64,000 nt of DNA from Burkholderia sp. SRS-46 (GTDB lineage: Bacteria; Pseudomonadota; Gammaproteobacteria; Burkholderiales; Burkholderiaceae): the NCBI RefSeq assembly GCF_004343775.1, contig NZ_PTXL01000006.1:434001-498000 (forward strand). The letters are read 5' to 3'. The notes beneath the pieces are model-generated. The model was not told the origin of the DNA and did not search any database. It saw only the letters and a program-made list of their open reading frames with translations. This document shows, one piece after another, positions 30,225 to 39,422 of this stretch. A program made the position numbers and the translations under genes. Position 1 is the stretch's first letter. Every line of letters starts with the position of its first letter.

Positions 30225-31706
30225 TCAGAACGCCGCGTCGGCGCTCGCCTTCGCACGCGCGCCGCGCGCGACGAAGCCGCCCGCGCGTTCGCCGGTCGGC
30301 TGGCCGTCGCGGTAGGTCAGCACGCCGTTGACCCACACCGCGTCGATGCCGTGCGCGGGCTGCTGCGGCCGGTCGAAGGTCGCCGCGTCGATCACGACGT
30401 CCGGATCGAACAGCACGAGATCCGCGTGGAAGCCGACGCGCACCTCGCCGCGCCCGGCCAGCCCGAAGCGGCGCGCGGACAGCGACGTCATCTTGCGGAT
30501 CGCCTCCTCGAGCGGCAGCAGGCCGGTCTCGCGCGCGTAATGCCCGAGCACGCGCGGGAACGCGCCCCACAGCCGCGGATGCGGCAGCGGATCGTTCGGC
30601 AGGCCGTCGGAGCCGACCATCGTCGCCGGATGCGACAGGATCCGCCGCACGTCGTCCTCGGACATGTTGTGGTACACCGCGCCCGCCGGCCGGATCCGCT
30701 GCGCGGCTTCCTGCTCGGTCACACCCCACTCGGCCGCGATCGTCTTCAGCAGCTTGCCCGCGACTTCCGGATGCGGCTCCGACCACGTGATCGTGATGTC
30801 GATGTCGCCCGTCACCTGCTTCAGGTCGAGCGTGGACGAGCTGCGGCTGTACGGATAGCAGTCGCAGCCGACCGGCTGGTAGCGGCGCGCGCCTTCGAGC
30901 GACGCGAGCACTTCGGTGCTGCGGCCCCAGTTCGACGGGCCCGCGCATTTCAGGTGCGAGATCACGACCGGCACCTGCGCGTGGCGGCCGACGCGATACG
31001 CCTCGTCCATCGCGTCGAGGATCGCGTCGAATTCGGTACGCATGTGCGTCGTGTACAGCGCGCCGGCGTTCGCGAGCGGCTCGGCGAGCGCCATCACCTC
31101 CTCGGGCGGCGCCGCGAACGCGGAGCCGTACGCGAGGCCCGACGACAGCCCGAGCGCGCCGTGCGCGAGCGCCTCCTCGAGCTGCGCGCGCATGCCGGCG
31201 ATCTCGCTCGCGGTGGCCGCGCGGTCGAGGCGGTCCATCTGGTTGTTGCGCAGCGCGGTGTGGCCGACCAGCGCCGCGACGTTGACGGCCGGCCGCGCCT
31301 CGTTCACCGCCGCGACGTAGTCGGCGAAGCGCGGGTACAGGAACGCGGCGCGCTCGCCGAGCAGGTTCATCGGGTCGGGCGGGTCGCCCGCGAGCGTCAC
31401 CGGCGACGCGCTGATCCCGCAGTTGCCGACGATCACCGTCGTCACGCCCTGGGTGATCTTCGGCAGCATCTGCGGCGAGCGGATCACGTGCGTGTCGTCG
31501 TGCGTGTGCACGTCGACGAAGCCCGGCGCGAGCGCGCGGCCGTTCGCATCGACGACCGTCTCGGCCAGCCAGTTCGACAGGTTGCCGATCGCCGCGATCA
31601 TGCCGTTGCGGATCGCGACGTCGCGCGCGACGGGCGGCGCGCCGGTGCCGTCGTACAGCTGCGCGCCGACGATCAGCGTATCGGCGGCTTCGGGATGCGA
31701 ATGCAT
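30225..31706 (-). CDS. N-acyl-D-amino-acid deacylase (D-aminoacylase)
   Basis: Amidohydrolase-superfamily enzyme of 493 residues that releases free D-amino acids from N-acyl-D-amino acids. Metal-binding and family motifs: FVDVHTHDDTHVI, the carboxylating/ligand Cys in VGNCGISASP, ISHLKCAGPSNWG, TTHMRTEFD and the catalytic Asp in MVGSDGLPNDPLPHPR. These match D-aminoacylase rather than dihydroorotase or hydantoinase. The ATG is two bases after the RpiR-type gene stop, so the regulator and enzyme share a transcript. It supplies substrate for the divergent PLP deaminase. Confidence 0.92.
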   Translation of the reverse strand: MHSHPEAADTLIVGAQLYDGTGAPPVARDVAIRNGMIAAIGNLSNWLAETVVDANGRALAPGFVDVHTHDDTHVIRSPQMLPKITQGVTTVIVGNCGISASPVTLAGDPPDPMNLLGERAAFLYPRFADYVAAVNEARPAVNVAALVGHTALRNNQMDRLDRAATASEIAGMRAQLEEALAHGALGLSSGLAYGSAFAAPPEEVMALAEPLANAGALYTTHMRTEFDAILDAMDEAYRVGRHAQVPVVISHLKCAGPSNWGRSTEVLASLEGARRYQPVGCDCYPYSRSSSTLDLKQVTGDIDITITWSEPHPEVAGKLLKTIAAEWGVTEQEAAQRIRPAGAVYHNMSEDDVRRILSHPATMVGSDGLPNDPLPHPRLWGAFPRVLGHYARETGLLPLEEAIRKMTSLSARRFGLAGRGEVRVGFHADLVLFDPDVVIDAATFDRPQQPAHGIDAVWVNGVLTYRDGQPTGERAGGFVARGARAKASADAAF

Positions 31707-31708
31707 GG

Positions 31709-32635
31709 TCAGTCTCCTAGCGGTTGACGGTCGCCGCCGCCCCGGTGCGCATCGAGCGCGTGCTTGACGCGGCGCAGCGATTCACGGCACGCGTCGCCGA
31801 GCCGCAGCGCGACCCCGGTGACGAGCACGTCGATGGCCATCATCATCGCGTAGCGCGAGGTCGACGGCTTGTAAATGAAATCGGTTTCGAACGCGACGAC
31901 CGGGATCAGGTGGTCGGCCAGCTGCGCGAGCGGCGACGCGGGCGCGGTGACCGCGACCAGCGTCGCGCCGTAGCGCTTCGCGAGCGCGCAGCTCTCGAGC
32001 AGCTCCGGCATGCGCCCGCTCACCGACAGCGCGACCACCACCGATTCGCGCGTGGCCGTGGCCGCGACCATCCGCTGCAGCACGCTGTCCTGGTAGCTCG
32101 CGACCGGCCGGCCGAAGCGCACGAGCCGGAAGCGCAGCTCGTCGGCGAGCGCGGTGGAGCCGCCGCCCTGCCCGTACACGTAGATCATCTTCGCGCCCGC
32201 GAGCCGCTCGGCCGCCGCGTCGAACGACACGTGGCGCAGCAGCTGGTGGTTGTGCGCGAGCGCGACCTGGATCTCGTCGTAGACGACCGACGCCGGGTTC
32301 GCGGCGTCGGCGCCGGCGTCGTCCGATGGCGCAAGGAAGCGCTGGCCGACGGCCGCCGCCTGCGCGACGAGCAGCTTCAGCTCGCGCACGTCGCGGCAGC
32401 CGACCGCCTTCGCGAAGCGCGTGACCGTCGCGACGCTCACGTCCGCGTCGCGCGCGAGCGTGCTGATGCTCGCATGCGCGGCGCGCCCGAGATCCGCGAG
32501 GATGAACGCCGCGACCTTGCGCTCGGCATCGCGCAGCTCCGGCGCGCACTCGGCGATCCGCGCGACGATGTCGACGGGCGGCTGGGCGGCCGCCTGGGCT
32601 GACGCAACGGAGGACGGGGTGGCGGACGGATTCAT
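31709..32635 (-). CDS. MurR/RpiR-family transcriptional regulator
   Basis: 308-residue regulator with an N-terminal RpiR helix-turn-helix domain (residues about 25-100; SISTLARDADVSVATVTRFAKA) and a C-terminal SIS sugar-isomerase-like domain (YVYGQGGGSTALADELRFRL; VVALSVSGRMPELLE). SIS domains usually bind phosphosugars, but homologues in D-amino-acid operons exist and the effector is not known. It is the first gene of the operon with the deacylase and RidA, and is divergent from the PLP deaminase, with a palindrome between them. Confidence 0.92.
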   Translation of the reverse strand: MNPSATPSSVASAQAAAQPPVDIVARIAECAPELRDAERKVAAFILADLGRAAHASISTLARDADVSVATVTRFAKAVGCRDVRELKLLVAQAAAVGQRFLAPSDDAGADAANPASVVYDEIQVALAHNHQLLRHVSFDAAAERLAGAKMIYVYGQGGGSTALADELRFRLVRFGRPVASYQDSVLQRMVAATATRESVVVALSVSGRMPELLESCALAKRYGATLVAVTAPASPLAQLADHLIPVVAFETDFIYKPSTSRYAMMMAIDVLVTGVALRLGDACRESLRRVKHALDAHRGGGDRQPLGD

Positions 32636-32659
32636 CTGTTGAAAAGGGTGCGGCGCACC

Positions 32660-32676
32660 ATGTTACTAAATAACAT
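32660..32676. promoter_or_regulatory. Candidate operator between RpiR-type regulator and D-amino-acid deaminase
   Basis: Inverted repeat atgtta-ctaaa-taacat in an AT-rich patch of the 119-base divergent gap, 25 bases upstream of the regulator start. Size and position suit a dimeric repressor, most simply the adjacent RpiR-type protein. Confidence 0.6.
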
Positions 32677-32754
32677 CACCGCGCCGATGCTACTTTCTGT
32701 ACCATCGGCATGTCAACTTCAGTGCAATGTATATCAATGATGGAGCGGGATGAC

Positions 32755-34035
32755 ATGAAAGTTACAAACTATCAGGAAGCGACAATCGATCCGTTCGGCA
32801 AGGGCCTCGGCAATCTGCCGAGCGCGAGCGTGCCGCTCGCCGACGCGGGCCGCCTCGAGTGGAACCTGCTCGCGGAGGATGTCAGCCTGCCGGCCGCGGT
32901 GCTGTACGAGGATCGCATCGAGCACAACCTGAAGTGGATGCAGGCGTTCGTCCAGGAATATGGCGTCAAGTTCGCGCCGCACGGCAAGACGACGATGGCG
33001 CCGCAGCTGTTCCGCCGCCAGCTCGACGCCGGCGCGTGGGGCATCACGCTTGCCACCGCGCACCAGGCCCAGGCCGCGTATCACGGCGGCGTGCGGCGCG
33101 TGCTGCTCGCGAACCAGCTGGTCGGCCGCCGCAACATGATGATCATCGCGGGGCTGCTGTCGGATCCCGATTTCGAATTCTTCTGCTGCGTCGATTCCGC
33201 CGACGGCGTCGACCAGCTCGGCCGCTTCTTCGGTGAAGCGAAGAAGTCGCTCAACGTGCTGCTCGAGCTCGGCGTGCCGGGCGGCCGCAACGGCGTGCGC
33301 GACGCCGCGCAGCGCGACGCGGTGCTCGCGGCGCTCGCCCGCTACCCGGACACGCTGAAGCTGGCCGGGATCGAACTCTACGAAGGCGTGCTGAAGGAAG
33401 AGGACGAGATCCGCACGTTCCTGCAGGGCGCGGTCGCGCTGACGCGCGAGCTCGCCGCGGCCGGCCGCTTCGCGCGCACGCCGGCGATCCTGTCGGGCGC
33501 GGGCTCGGCCTGGTACGACGTGGTGGCGGAGGAATTCGCGAAGGCGTCCGACGCGGGCTTCGCGGAAGTGGTGCTGCGCCCGGGCTGCTACCTGACGCAC
33601 GACGTCGGCATCTACAAGAAGGCGCAGACCGACGTGTTCAAGCGCAACCCGACCGCGCGCAAGATGGGCGAAGGCCTGCTGCCCGCGCTGCAGCTGTGGG
33701 CCTACGTGCAGTCGGTGCCGGAGCCGGACCGCGCGATCGTCGCGCTCGGCAAGCGCGACTCGGCGTTCGACGCGGGCCTGCCCGAGCCGGCCCGCCATTT
33801 CCGCCCGGGCCGCGACACCGCGCCGCGCGACGTCGCGGCGAGCGAAGGCTGGGCGATCACCGGCCTGATGGACCAGCACGCGTACCTGCAGATCCCGCCC
33901 GGCGCGGACGTGAAGGTCGGCGACATGGTCGCGTTCGACATCTCGCATCCGTGCCTGACGTTCGACAAGTGGCGCCAGCTGCTCGTGCTCGATCCGCAAT
34001 TCCGCGTGAAGGAAGTGATCGAGACGTTCTTCTGA
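32755..34035 (+). CDS. PLP-dependent D-amino-acid deaminase (D-serine/D-threonine dehydratase-like)
   Basis: 426-residue fold-III PLP enzyme of the alanine racemase N-terminal/D-serine dehydratase-like family. The PLP lysine is Lys78 in [13 protein letters not shown]. The C-terminal D-serine-dehydratase-like domain has the metal-ligand segment [13 protein letters not shown] (His and Cys). It should deaminate D-serine, D-threonine or related D-amino acids to 2-oxoacids via an enamine. ATG at 32755 ([10 protein letters not shown]) has GGAG about 9 bases upstream; earlier in-frame ATGs at 32737 and 32740 and a start at 32710 are less likely. Divergent from the regulator-deacylase-RidA operon. 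Exact substrate not decided. Confidence 0.88.
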   Translation: MKVTNYQEATIDPFGKGLGNLPSASVPLADAGRLEWNLLAEDVSLPAAVLYEDRIEHNLKWMQAFVQEYGVKFAPHGKTTMAPQLFRRQLDAGAWGITLATAHQAQAAYHGGVRRVLLANQLVGRRNMMIIAGLLSDPDFEFFCCVDSADGVDQLGRFFGEAKKSLNVLLELGVPGGRNGVRDAAQRDAVLAALARYPDTLKLAGIELYEGVLKEEDEIRTFLQGAVALTRELAAAGRFARTPAILSGAGSAWYDVVAEEFAKASDAGFAEVVLRPGCYLTHDVGIYKKAQTDVFKRNPTARKMGEGLLPALQLWAYVQSVPEPDRAIVALGKRDSAFDAGLPEPARHFRPGRDTAPRDVAASEGWAITGLMDQHAYLQIPPGADVKVGDMVAFDISHPCLTFDKWRQLLVLDPQFRVKEVIETFF

Positions 34036-34071
34036 GATCCGTCGCGCGGCGGCCGCCCGGCCGCCTGACGA

Positions 34072-34094
34072 GGCCGCCCCGCAACGGGGCGGCC
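34072..34094 (+). terminator. Candidate hairpin after the D-amino-acid deaminase
   Basis: Perfect 10-bp stem ggccgccccg (34072-34081) / cggggcggcc (34085-34094), loop caa, 37 bases after the stop codon. No T run follows. Confidence 0.45.
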
Positions 34095-34165
34095 GTCATG
34101 CCGGATTCAAGCTGCCGGAGTACACTGCGCTGTCGTTCCGATCGCCCCTCTCATTGGAGAAAGCC

Positions 34166-34747
34166 ATGGCAGCGAAGAAGATCCTGTTCCTGACCGGCGA
34201 TTTCGCCGAAGACTACGAAACGATGGTGCCGTTCCAGGCGCTGCAGGCCGTCGGCCATCGCGTCGACGCGGTCTGCCCGGGCAAGCGGGCAGGCGACAAG
34301 ATCAAGACAGCGATCCACGACTTCGAAGGCGACCAGACCTACACCGAAAAGCCCGGCCACCAGTTCACGCTGAACGCGACGTTCGACGACGTCGATGCGG
34401 CCGGCTACGACGCGCTCGCGATCGCGGGCGGCCGTGCGCCGGAATACCTGCGGCTCGATCCGAAGGTGATCGCGATCGTGCGCGCGTTCGCCGAAGCGGG
34501 CAAGCCGATCGCCGCGATCTGCCATGCGGCGCAGCTGCTCGCCGCCGCGGACGTGATCCGCGGCAAGCGCATCTCGGCCTATCCGGCCTGCGCGCCCGAA
34601 GTGAAACTCGCCGGCGGCGAATATGCGGATATCGCGGTCGACGCGGCCGTCACCGACGCGCCGTTCGTCACCGCACCCGCGTGGCCCGCGCATCCGGCGT
34701 GGCTCGCGCAGTTCCTCGCGTTGCTCGGCACGCGCATCGAGCTGTAA
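34166..34747 (+). CDS. DJ-1/PfpI family protein
   Basis: 193-residue member of the DJ-1/PfpI glutamine-amidotransferase-like superfamily. The conserved Glu15 ([10 protein letters not shown]) and nucleophile-elbow Cys119-His120 ([10 protein letters not shown]) are present, as in the PfpI/YhbO stress proteins, which are linked to repair of glycated or carbonyl-stressed molecules. ATG at 34166 has GGAG 6 bases upstream; an ATG four codons earlier lacks one. It stands alone, convergent to the MarR-MFS pair. The cellular role is not shown by the context. Confidence 0.9.
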   Translation: MAAKKILFLTGDFAEDYETMVPFQALQAVGHRVDAVCPGKRAGDKIKTAIHDFEGDQTYTEKPGHQFTLNATFDDVDAAGYDALAIAGGRAPEYLRLDPKVIAIVRAFAEAGKPIAAICHAAQLLAAADVIRGKRISAYPACAPEVKLAGGEYADIAVDAAVTDAPFVTAPAWPAHPAWLAQFLALLGTRIEL

Positions 34748-34775
34748 CGCGACCGCGGCGGCGCCGGCGGCGCGC

Positions 34776-35222
34776 TCAGCGCCCCGCCGGCGGCGAGCCG
34801 GCTTCCGTGATGCGCGTCTCGAGCATCGCGAGCGCGCCCGACAGCCCCGTCAGCACGTCGTCCGGCAACTGCGCCACCGTCTTGTCGAGAAAGGCCTTGC
34901 GGCGCGGCAGGCTCGCGTCGAACGCCGCGCGCCCGGCGTCGGTCAGCTTCACGTTGGTCACGCGGTTGTCGCGCGCGTCGGATTCGCGCTCGATCCAGCC
35001 GAGCGCGTCGAGCGCCTTCAGTTGGCGCGTGAGCGCGCCCGGGTCGATCCGCAGCACTTCGACGAGCCGTTTCTGCGACGCGTGGCCGTCCATCGTGTTG
35101 AGCGCGACCATGATGCGCCAGCGCGGCATCGGCTGGCCGACGTGCGCCTCGAACGCGGTCATGAACGCGCGATAGGTTCGTCCGAACTGCTGCAAGATCG
35201 CGACGCGGTCCTGTTCTTCCAT
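34776..35222 (-). CDS. MarR-family transcriptional regulator
   Basis: Winged-helix regulator of 148 residues. The DNA-binding core MDGHASQKRLVEVLRIDPGA with LTRQLKALDALGWIERESD and the wing DNRVTNVKLTDAGR are typical MarR. It lies immediately downstream of an MFS efflux gene, the usual partner of MarR repressors. An alternative TTG start at 35243 overlaps the MFS stop (TTGA) and would add seven residues; the ATG is preferred on codon grounds, but coupling favours the TTG. Confidence 0.9.
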   Translation of the reverse strand: MEEQDRVAILQQFGRTYRAFMTAFEAHVGQPMPRWRIMVALNTMDGHASQKRLVEVLRIDPGALTRQLKALDALGWIERESDARDNRVTNVKLTDAGRAAFDASLPRRKAFLDKTVAQLPDDVLTGLSGALAMLETRITEAGSPPAGR

Positions 35223-35239
35223 GCGTTGAATCGGTTCCT

Positions 35240-36835
35240 TCAATCGGCCAATGGGCCGGGTTCAATCTTGCGCCGCAACGTAATCGGCGGCACGCGCCTG
35301 CATTGCCACACCGAAAACACCGCGACCGCCGCCGCCATCGCGACGCCCAGGTGAATCGCGCCGACCAGCGATTCGCGGGCCGCCTCGAGCAGCAGCGCGC
35401 CATTATGCCCGGCGCGCGTCAATTCGCTCACGAGACCGCCCTGCGCCGCACGGTCGATCAGGATCTGCGGATCGGCGAGCCGCGCGTGCCACTGCAGCGC
35501 GTGATCGGCCGCGAGCGCGTCGCGCACGCCGCCCGCGTACATCTGGTTGACGAGCGTGCCCGTCAGCGCGGTGCCGACCATCCCGCCGACCATCCGCAGC
35601 GACTGCAGCAGCGCGGTCGCGATGCCGAGGTGCTCGCGCCCGGCCGACTGCTGCGCGAACACGGTGAGGTTCGGCAGCACGAAGCCGAGGCCGACGCCGC
35701 CCGCGACCATCAGCGCCATCAGCAGCCAGCGCGGCGTGGTGTGCGTCGCCGCGACGACGCCGACGCAGGTGATCGCGAACAGCATGAAGCCGACGTGCAG
35801 CATCGCGTTCGGATGGCGGATGCGGGTAACGACGCGGCCGTTCATGATGCTGCCGATCGTGATGAACACGACGAGCGGCGTGATGACGAGCCCGGCTTCC
35901 TTCGGCGACATGCCGAAGCCGCCCTGGAACAGCAGCGGCGCGTAGAACAGCAGCGAGAACATCGAGAAGCCGGCGAGGATCGCGAGCACGAACAGCGCGG
36001 ACAGCGCGCGGTTGCCGAACATGTCGAACGGCAGGATCGGCTGCGCGCAGCGCTTCTCCCAGTGCCACAGCCCGACGGCGGCAACCAGCGCGACGCCGAG
36101 CAGCAGCGTCGGCCAGCCGGCGATCCCGTACTTCGGCAACCATTCGACGAACAGCTGCAGCGCGCCGAGCGACAGCGCGATCAGGAGCGCGCCCGGCCAG
36201 TCGAGCCGCATCTTCGCGTCGTGCTCGACGTGCCGCAGGTGCGGCAGGTAGCGCCACACGAACAGCAGCGACAGGATGCCGACCGGCAGGTTCACGTAGA
36301 ACACCGAGCGCCAGCCGAGCGACTGGGTCAGCACGCCGCCCAGCGACGGCCCGATCGCGTTCGCAATGCCGAACGCGGAGCTCATCAGCACCTGCCAGCG
36401 CAGCCGCACGACCGAATCGGGGAACAGGTCGGGAATGCACGCGAACGCGGTGCCGACCAGCATCCCGCCGCCGACGCCCTGCAGCCCGCGAGCCAGCACG
36501 AGCGACAGCATGTCGTTGGCCATCCCGCACAGCACCGACGCAGCGGTGAACAGCACGATCGACGCGATCACGAAGGGCTTGCGCCCGTAGTAGTCGCCGA
36601 GCCGGCCGAAGATCGGCACGGTGATCACCGAACTGAGCAGGTAGGACGTCGCGACCCAGGCATACAGGTCGAACCCTTTCAGCTCGGCGACGATCGTCGG
36701 CAGCGCGGTGCCGACGACGGTCTGGTCAAGCGCGACGAGCATCGTCACGAACGAGATCCCGATCATCGCCAGCAGCGACTCGCGGAACGGCAGGACTTGC
36801 CCGCTCGAATGGTGGGCGGCGGTATGGACAGCCAT
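35240..36835 (-). CDS. MFS multidrug transporter, DHA2 (14-TM, EmrB/QacA-like) family
   Basis: 531-residue drug:H+ antiporter in the inner membrane. Hydrophobicity supports about 14 helices. Motifs: LDQTVVGTALPTIVAEL (motif D1 of the 14-TM family), FGRLGDYYGRKPFVIASIV (motif A) and ARGLQGVGGGMLVGTAF (motif B). Start MAVHTAAHH at 36835 gives the normal N-terminus; the upstream extension in frame is unlike the family. A MarR gene follows directly and a perfect palindrome lies just upstream, so it is probably MarR-repressed. Substrate unknown. Confidence 0.92.
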   Translation of the reverse strand: MAVHTAAHHSSGQVLPFRESLLAMIGISFVTMLVALDQTVVGTALPTIVAELKGFDLYAWVATSYLLSSVITVPIFGRLGDYYGRKPFVIASIVLFTAASVLCGMANDMLSLVLARGLQGVGGGMLVGTAFACIPDLFPDSVVRLRWQVLMSSAFGIANAIGPSLGGVLTQSLGWRSVFYVNLPVGILSLLFVWRYLPHLRHVEHDAKMRLDWPGALLIALSLGALQLFVEWLPKYGIAGWPTLLLGVALVAAVGLWHWEKRCAQPILPFDMFGNRALSALFVLAILAGFSMFSLLFYAPLLFQGGFGMSPKEAGLVITPLVVFITIGSIMNGRVVTRIRHPNAMLHVGFMLFAITCVGVVAATHTTPRWLLMALMVAGGVGLGFVLPNLTVFAQQSAGREHLGIATALLQSLRMVGGMVGTALTGTLVNQMYAGGVRDALAADHALQWHARLADPQILIDRAAQGGLVSELTRAGHNGALLLEAARESLVGAIHLGVAMAAAVAVFSVWQCRRVPPITLRRKIEPGPLAD

Positions 36836-36852
36836 TTTTTGATGTAACAACT

Positions 36853-36866
36853 TTTGACGAGTCAAA
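36853..36866. promoter_or_regulatory. Perfect 14-bp palindrome upstream of the MFS gene
   Basis: tttgac-ga-gtcaaa, 18 bases before the MFS start in a short AT-rich gap (about 100 bases) shared with the divergent ecsC-like gene. Suits a MarR-type operator. Confidence 0.6.
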
Positions 36867-36942
36867 CAATTTGAAAATTCTAGCACGTGTGGAGTAACCT
36901 AGCTCACGGCCGATGGCTCGTCCCCGGTTGCAAGGGAGGAAA

Positions 36943-37788
36943 ATGGAACCGATTTCAAGCGGCGTTGCGACGACGCTGTCGGACGACGATCGCGACGCGC
37001 TGCGGCGTGCGAAGCAGGCGCTGGAAAGCCCGTCGCGGACGATGAAGCTGACGGGCCTGCTCGGCACGCCGATCGAGAAGATGATTGCCAGGCTGCCGGA
37101 TTTCGCGACCGGCAAGATCAACGACGCGACCCAGCTCGCGCTGCGCAAGTGCCTGAACCTCGCGCTGCGCACGCTCGGCAAGCCGCCGGCGCCGGACGTG
37201 GACACGCCCGACAAGCCGAGCAACCTGCTGCACAAGCTCGCGGTCGCGACGACGGGCGCGGCGGGCGGCGCGTTCGGCTTCCTCGCGCTGCCGGTCGAGC
37301 TGCCGGTGACCACGACGCTGATCTTCCGCTCGGTGTGCGACATCGCGCGCAGCGAGGGCGAGGACTTGACGTCGGTGGATACCCAGCTGCAGTGCCTGGC
37401 CGTGCTCGGCATGGGCGGCAACCCGGACCGCCAGGCGGAGGACGCCGATCTCGGCTACTTCGTGCTGCGCGGCGCGCTCGCGCAGGCGATCTCGAAGGCG
37501 TCGTCGGACATCTCGTCGAAAGGCATCTCCGCGCACGGCTCGGCCGCCGTGTTCAAGCTGGTGCAGACCGTCGCGTCGCGCTTCTCGGTGCAGGTGACCG
37601 AACAGATGGCGGCCAAGTCGATTCCGGCGATCGGCGCGGTGCTGGGCGCGACCGTCAACACGCTGTTCATCGACCACTTCCAGCAGATGGCGCACGGCCA
37701 CTTCACCGTGCGCCGGCTCGAACGCAAGTACGGCACGGCCGCCGTGCGGGCCACCTATCAGGCGATCGACATCTCGCCGGCGCGCTGA
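36943..37788 (+). CDS. EcsC family protein
   Basis: 281-residue EcsC-family protein (the family named from the ecs locus of Bacillus; biochemical role unknown). Conserved blocks include LLHKLAVATTGAAGGAFGFL, ELPVTTTLIFRSVCDIARSEGED and LAVLGMGG, followed by a Gly/Ala-rich hydrophobic C-terminal part that may contact the membrane (SIPAIGAVLGATVNTLFI). ATG at 36943 has GGAGG four bases before it. The 3' end overlaps the convergent esterase gene by 31 bases. Confidence 0.88.
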   Translation: MEPISSGVATTLSDDDRDALRRAKQALESPSRTMKLTGLLGTPIEKMIARLPDFATGKINDATQLALRKCLNLALRTLGKPPAPDVDTPDKPSNLLHKLAVATTGAAGGAFGFLALPVELPVTTTLIFRSVCDIARSEGEDLTSVDTQLQCLAVLGMGGNPDRQAEDADLGYFVLRGALAQAISKASSDISSKGISAHGSAAVFKLVQTVASRFSVQVTEQMAAKSIPAIGAVLGATVNTLFIDHFQQMAHGHFTVRRLERKYGTAAVRATYQAIDISPAR

Positions 37789-38732
37789 ACCGCGCGCTCC
37801 ACCGCCACCCTGCGCAGGAACGCGGCCGCGCGGTCGAGCGCCTGCCGCGATTCCGGCACCATCGGCGTATACAGCTGCCAGACGTGCGGCATCTCCGGCC
37901 AGATCTCGATCTCGACCTGCACGCCGGCGGCCTTCGCCTTGTCGGCGACGCGGCGCGAATCGTCGAGCAGCACTTCCGTGCTGCCGACCTGGATGAACAG
38001 CGGCGGCAGGCCCGCGAGATCCGCATAGAGCGGCGACGCATACGGATGGGCCGGCGGCGCGTCGCCGAGGTACAGCTTCGCCGCCTTGCCGAGCGCCGGG
38101 CCGGCGAACATCGGATCGATGCCGTCGTGCGTGCGCAGCGTCTCGCCGGTCGCCGCGAGATCGGTCCACGGCGAGAACAGGATCGCGCCGGCCGGCAACG
38201 GCTCGCCGCGATCGCGCAGCGCGACGAGCGTCGCGAGCGCGAGGCCGCCGCCCGCCGAATCGCCGCCGAGTACGATCGACTCGGGCGGCGTGCCCGCGTC
38301 GAGCAGCCGGCGGTAAGCGGCGAGCGCATCGTCGAGCGCGGCCGGGAAGCGGTGCTCCGGCGCGAGGCGGTAGTCGAGCGAGAACGCGCGCACGCCCGCG
38401 CGCTTGGTCAGCCCGAACACGAGCGGGCGATGGGTCTTGGTCGAACAGAAGTAGTAGCCGCCGCCGTGGAAATAGAGCAGCGTGCGCCCGCCCCCCTGCC
38501 CGGACCCCTGCCCGGACCGCCCGTCCACACGCTCGAGCCATTCGCCGCGCAGCGGCGCGTCGTCCGGGCCATGGCACTCGCGCAGCCGATAGCCGGACGG
38601 CGCGCGGCGCGGCACGATCATCCGCCGGTCGGTGAAGCGCCGCGCGCGCGCCGGGTCGAGCACAGGGCGCGTGGTCTCGGGGCGGAACTGCCAGCGCAGC
38701 AGCCAGCAGGCGATCTTGCTTTGCCAACTCAT
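37758..38732 (-). CDS. Alpha/beta hydrolase, hormone-sensitive-lipase (HSL) family esterase
   Basis: 324-residue esterase of the HSL/bacterial family IV. The oxyanion-hole HGGGYYF, the nucleophile elbow GGDSAGGGLA and the catalytic Asp/His regions (VLLDDSRRVAD and MPHVWQLY) are visible. Likely hydrolyses short-chain esters; natural substrate unknown. ATG at 38732 has GGAG 8 bases upstream; a GTG three codons earlier is possible. Its last 31 bases overlap the end of the convergent ecsC-like gene. A Gly/Gln-rich loop GRSGQGSGQGGG precedes the HGGG motif. Confidence 0.9.
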   Translation of the reverse strand: MSWQSKIACWLLRWQFRPETTRPVLDPARARRFTDRRMIVPRRAPSGYRLRECHGPDDAPLRGEWLERVDGRSGQGSGQGGGRTLLYFHGGGYYFCSTKTHRPLVFGLTKRAGVRAFSLDYRLAPEHRFPAALDDALAAYRRLLDAGTPPESIVLGGDSAGGGLALATLVALRDRGEPLPAGAILFSPWTDLAATGETLRTHDGIDPMFAGPALGKAAKLYLGDAPPAHPYASPLYADLAGLPPLFIQVGSTEVLLDDSRRVADKAKAAGVQVEIEIWPEMPHVWQLYTPMVPESRQALDRAAAFLRRVAVERAVQRAGEMSIA

Positions 38733-38826
38733 CGGACGCACTCCATCTCGCCAATCAAATGTGTCGATGGTACGTGCGATCGCTGCCGGGACGTTCGACA
38801 GGTGCCTCTATATCAAACGCCGGCGC

Positions 38827-39261
38827 TCAGCCGGCCGGCAGCACCTGCCCGCGGATCTCGCCGGCCGGGTGCTCCTTCGTGTGCACGTTGAAATACCACT
38901 TGCCGGCCATCAGGTCGGTCACCTGGGTGTCGGTCAGCTCCTTCACGCCCTTGATCGGGCTCGCGAGGCCGTCCTTCGGAATCGGCACCTGCACGCCCGC
39001 GTTCTGCCCGACCGGCGCCGGCCCGTGGAAGTGCGCGGCGGTGGCCGGGCCGCTGAGGTTCTCGTAGGTCGCCGTCCATTGCAGCGTGTGCGTCATCGTG
39101 TCGTAAGTCGCGTCGACCGCCCCCGAGCCCTTGCTCGTGGTCGGCGGCACCTCGCTCGACGGCTGCAGGCTGGCGGACAGGCGAACCGTTTCGGCCGCCG
39201 CGCCGCCGGCGGCCAGCACGAGCGCGAGTAACGCGACCTGAAGGAAACGCAGCTTCGTCAT
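38827..39261 (-). CDS. Exported CHRD-domain protein
   Basis: 144-residue protein with a signal peptide (MTKLRFLQVALLALVLAAGG, cleavage probably after AAA) and a single CHRD domain, a fold named from chordin and found in bacterial exported proteins. Typical segments are ASLQPSSEVPPT, AAHFHGPAPVGQNAGV and KWYFNVHTKEHPAGEIRGQV. The conserved histidines suggest metal binding. Start at 39261 is set by AAGGAGATTCC directly upstream. Role unknown; no partner gene nearby. Confidence 0.9.
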   Translation of the reverse strand: MTKLRFLQVALLALVLAAGGAAAETVRLSASLQPSSEVPPTTSKGSGAVDATYDTMTHTLQWTATYENLSGPATAAHFHGPAPVGQNAGVQVPIPKDGLASPIKGVKELTDTQVTDLMAGKWYFNVHTKEHPAGEIRGQVLPAG

Positions 39262-39422
39262 GGAATCTCCTTGTACGACCGTGCGCGCCATCCGGCGGAT
39301 GGCGTGACGCCCATGTTAGTCGATCGCCGCCGCTCGGTGCGGGGTGCGCGCCAGCCTGACGCAGCCAGGAACAGACCTTTGCAAGCGGACGCCTGAATCC
39401 GCGCGCGGCCTTTCGCTACACT

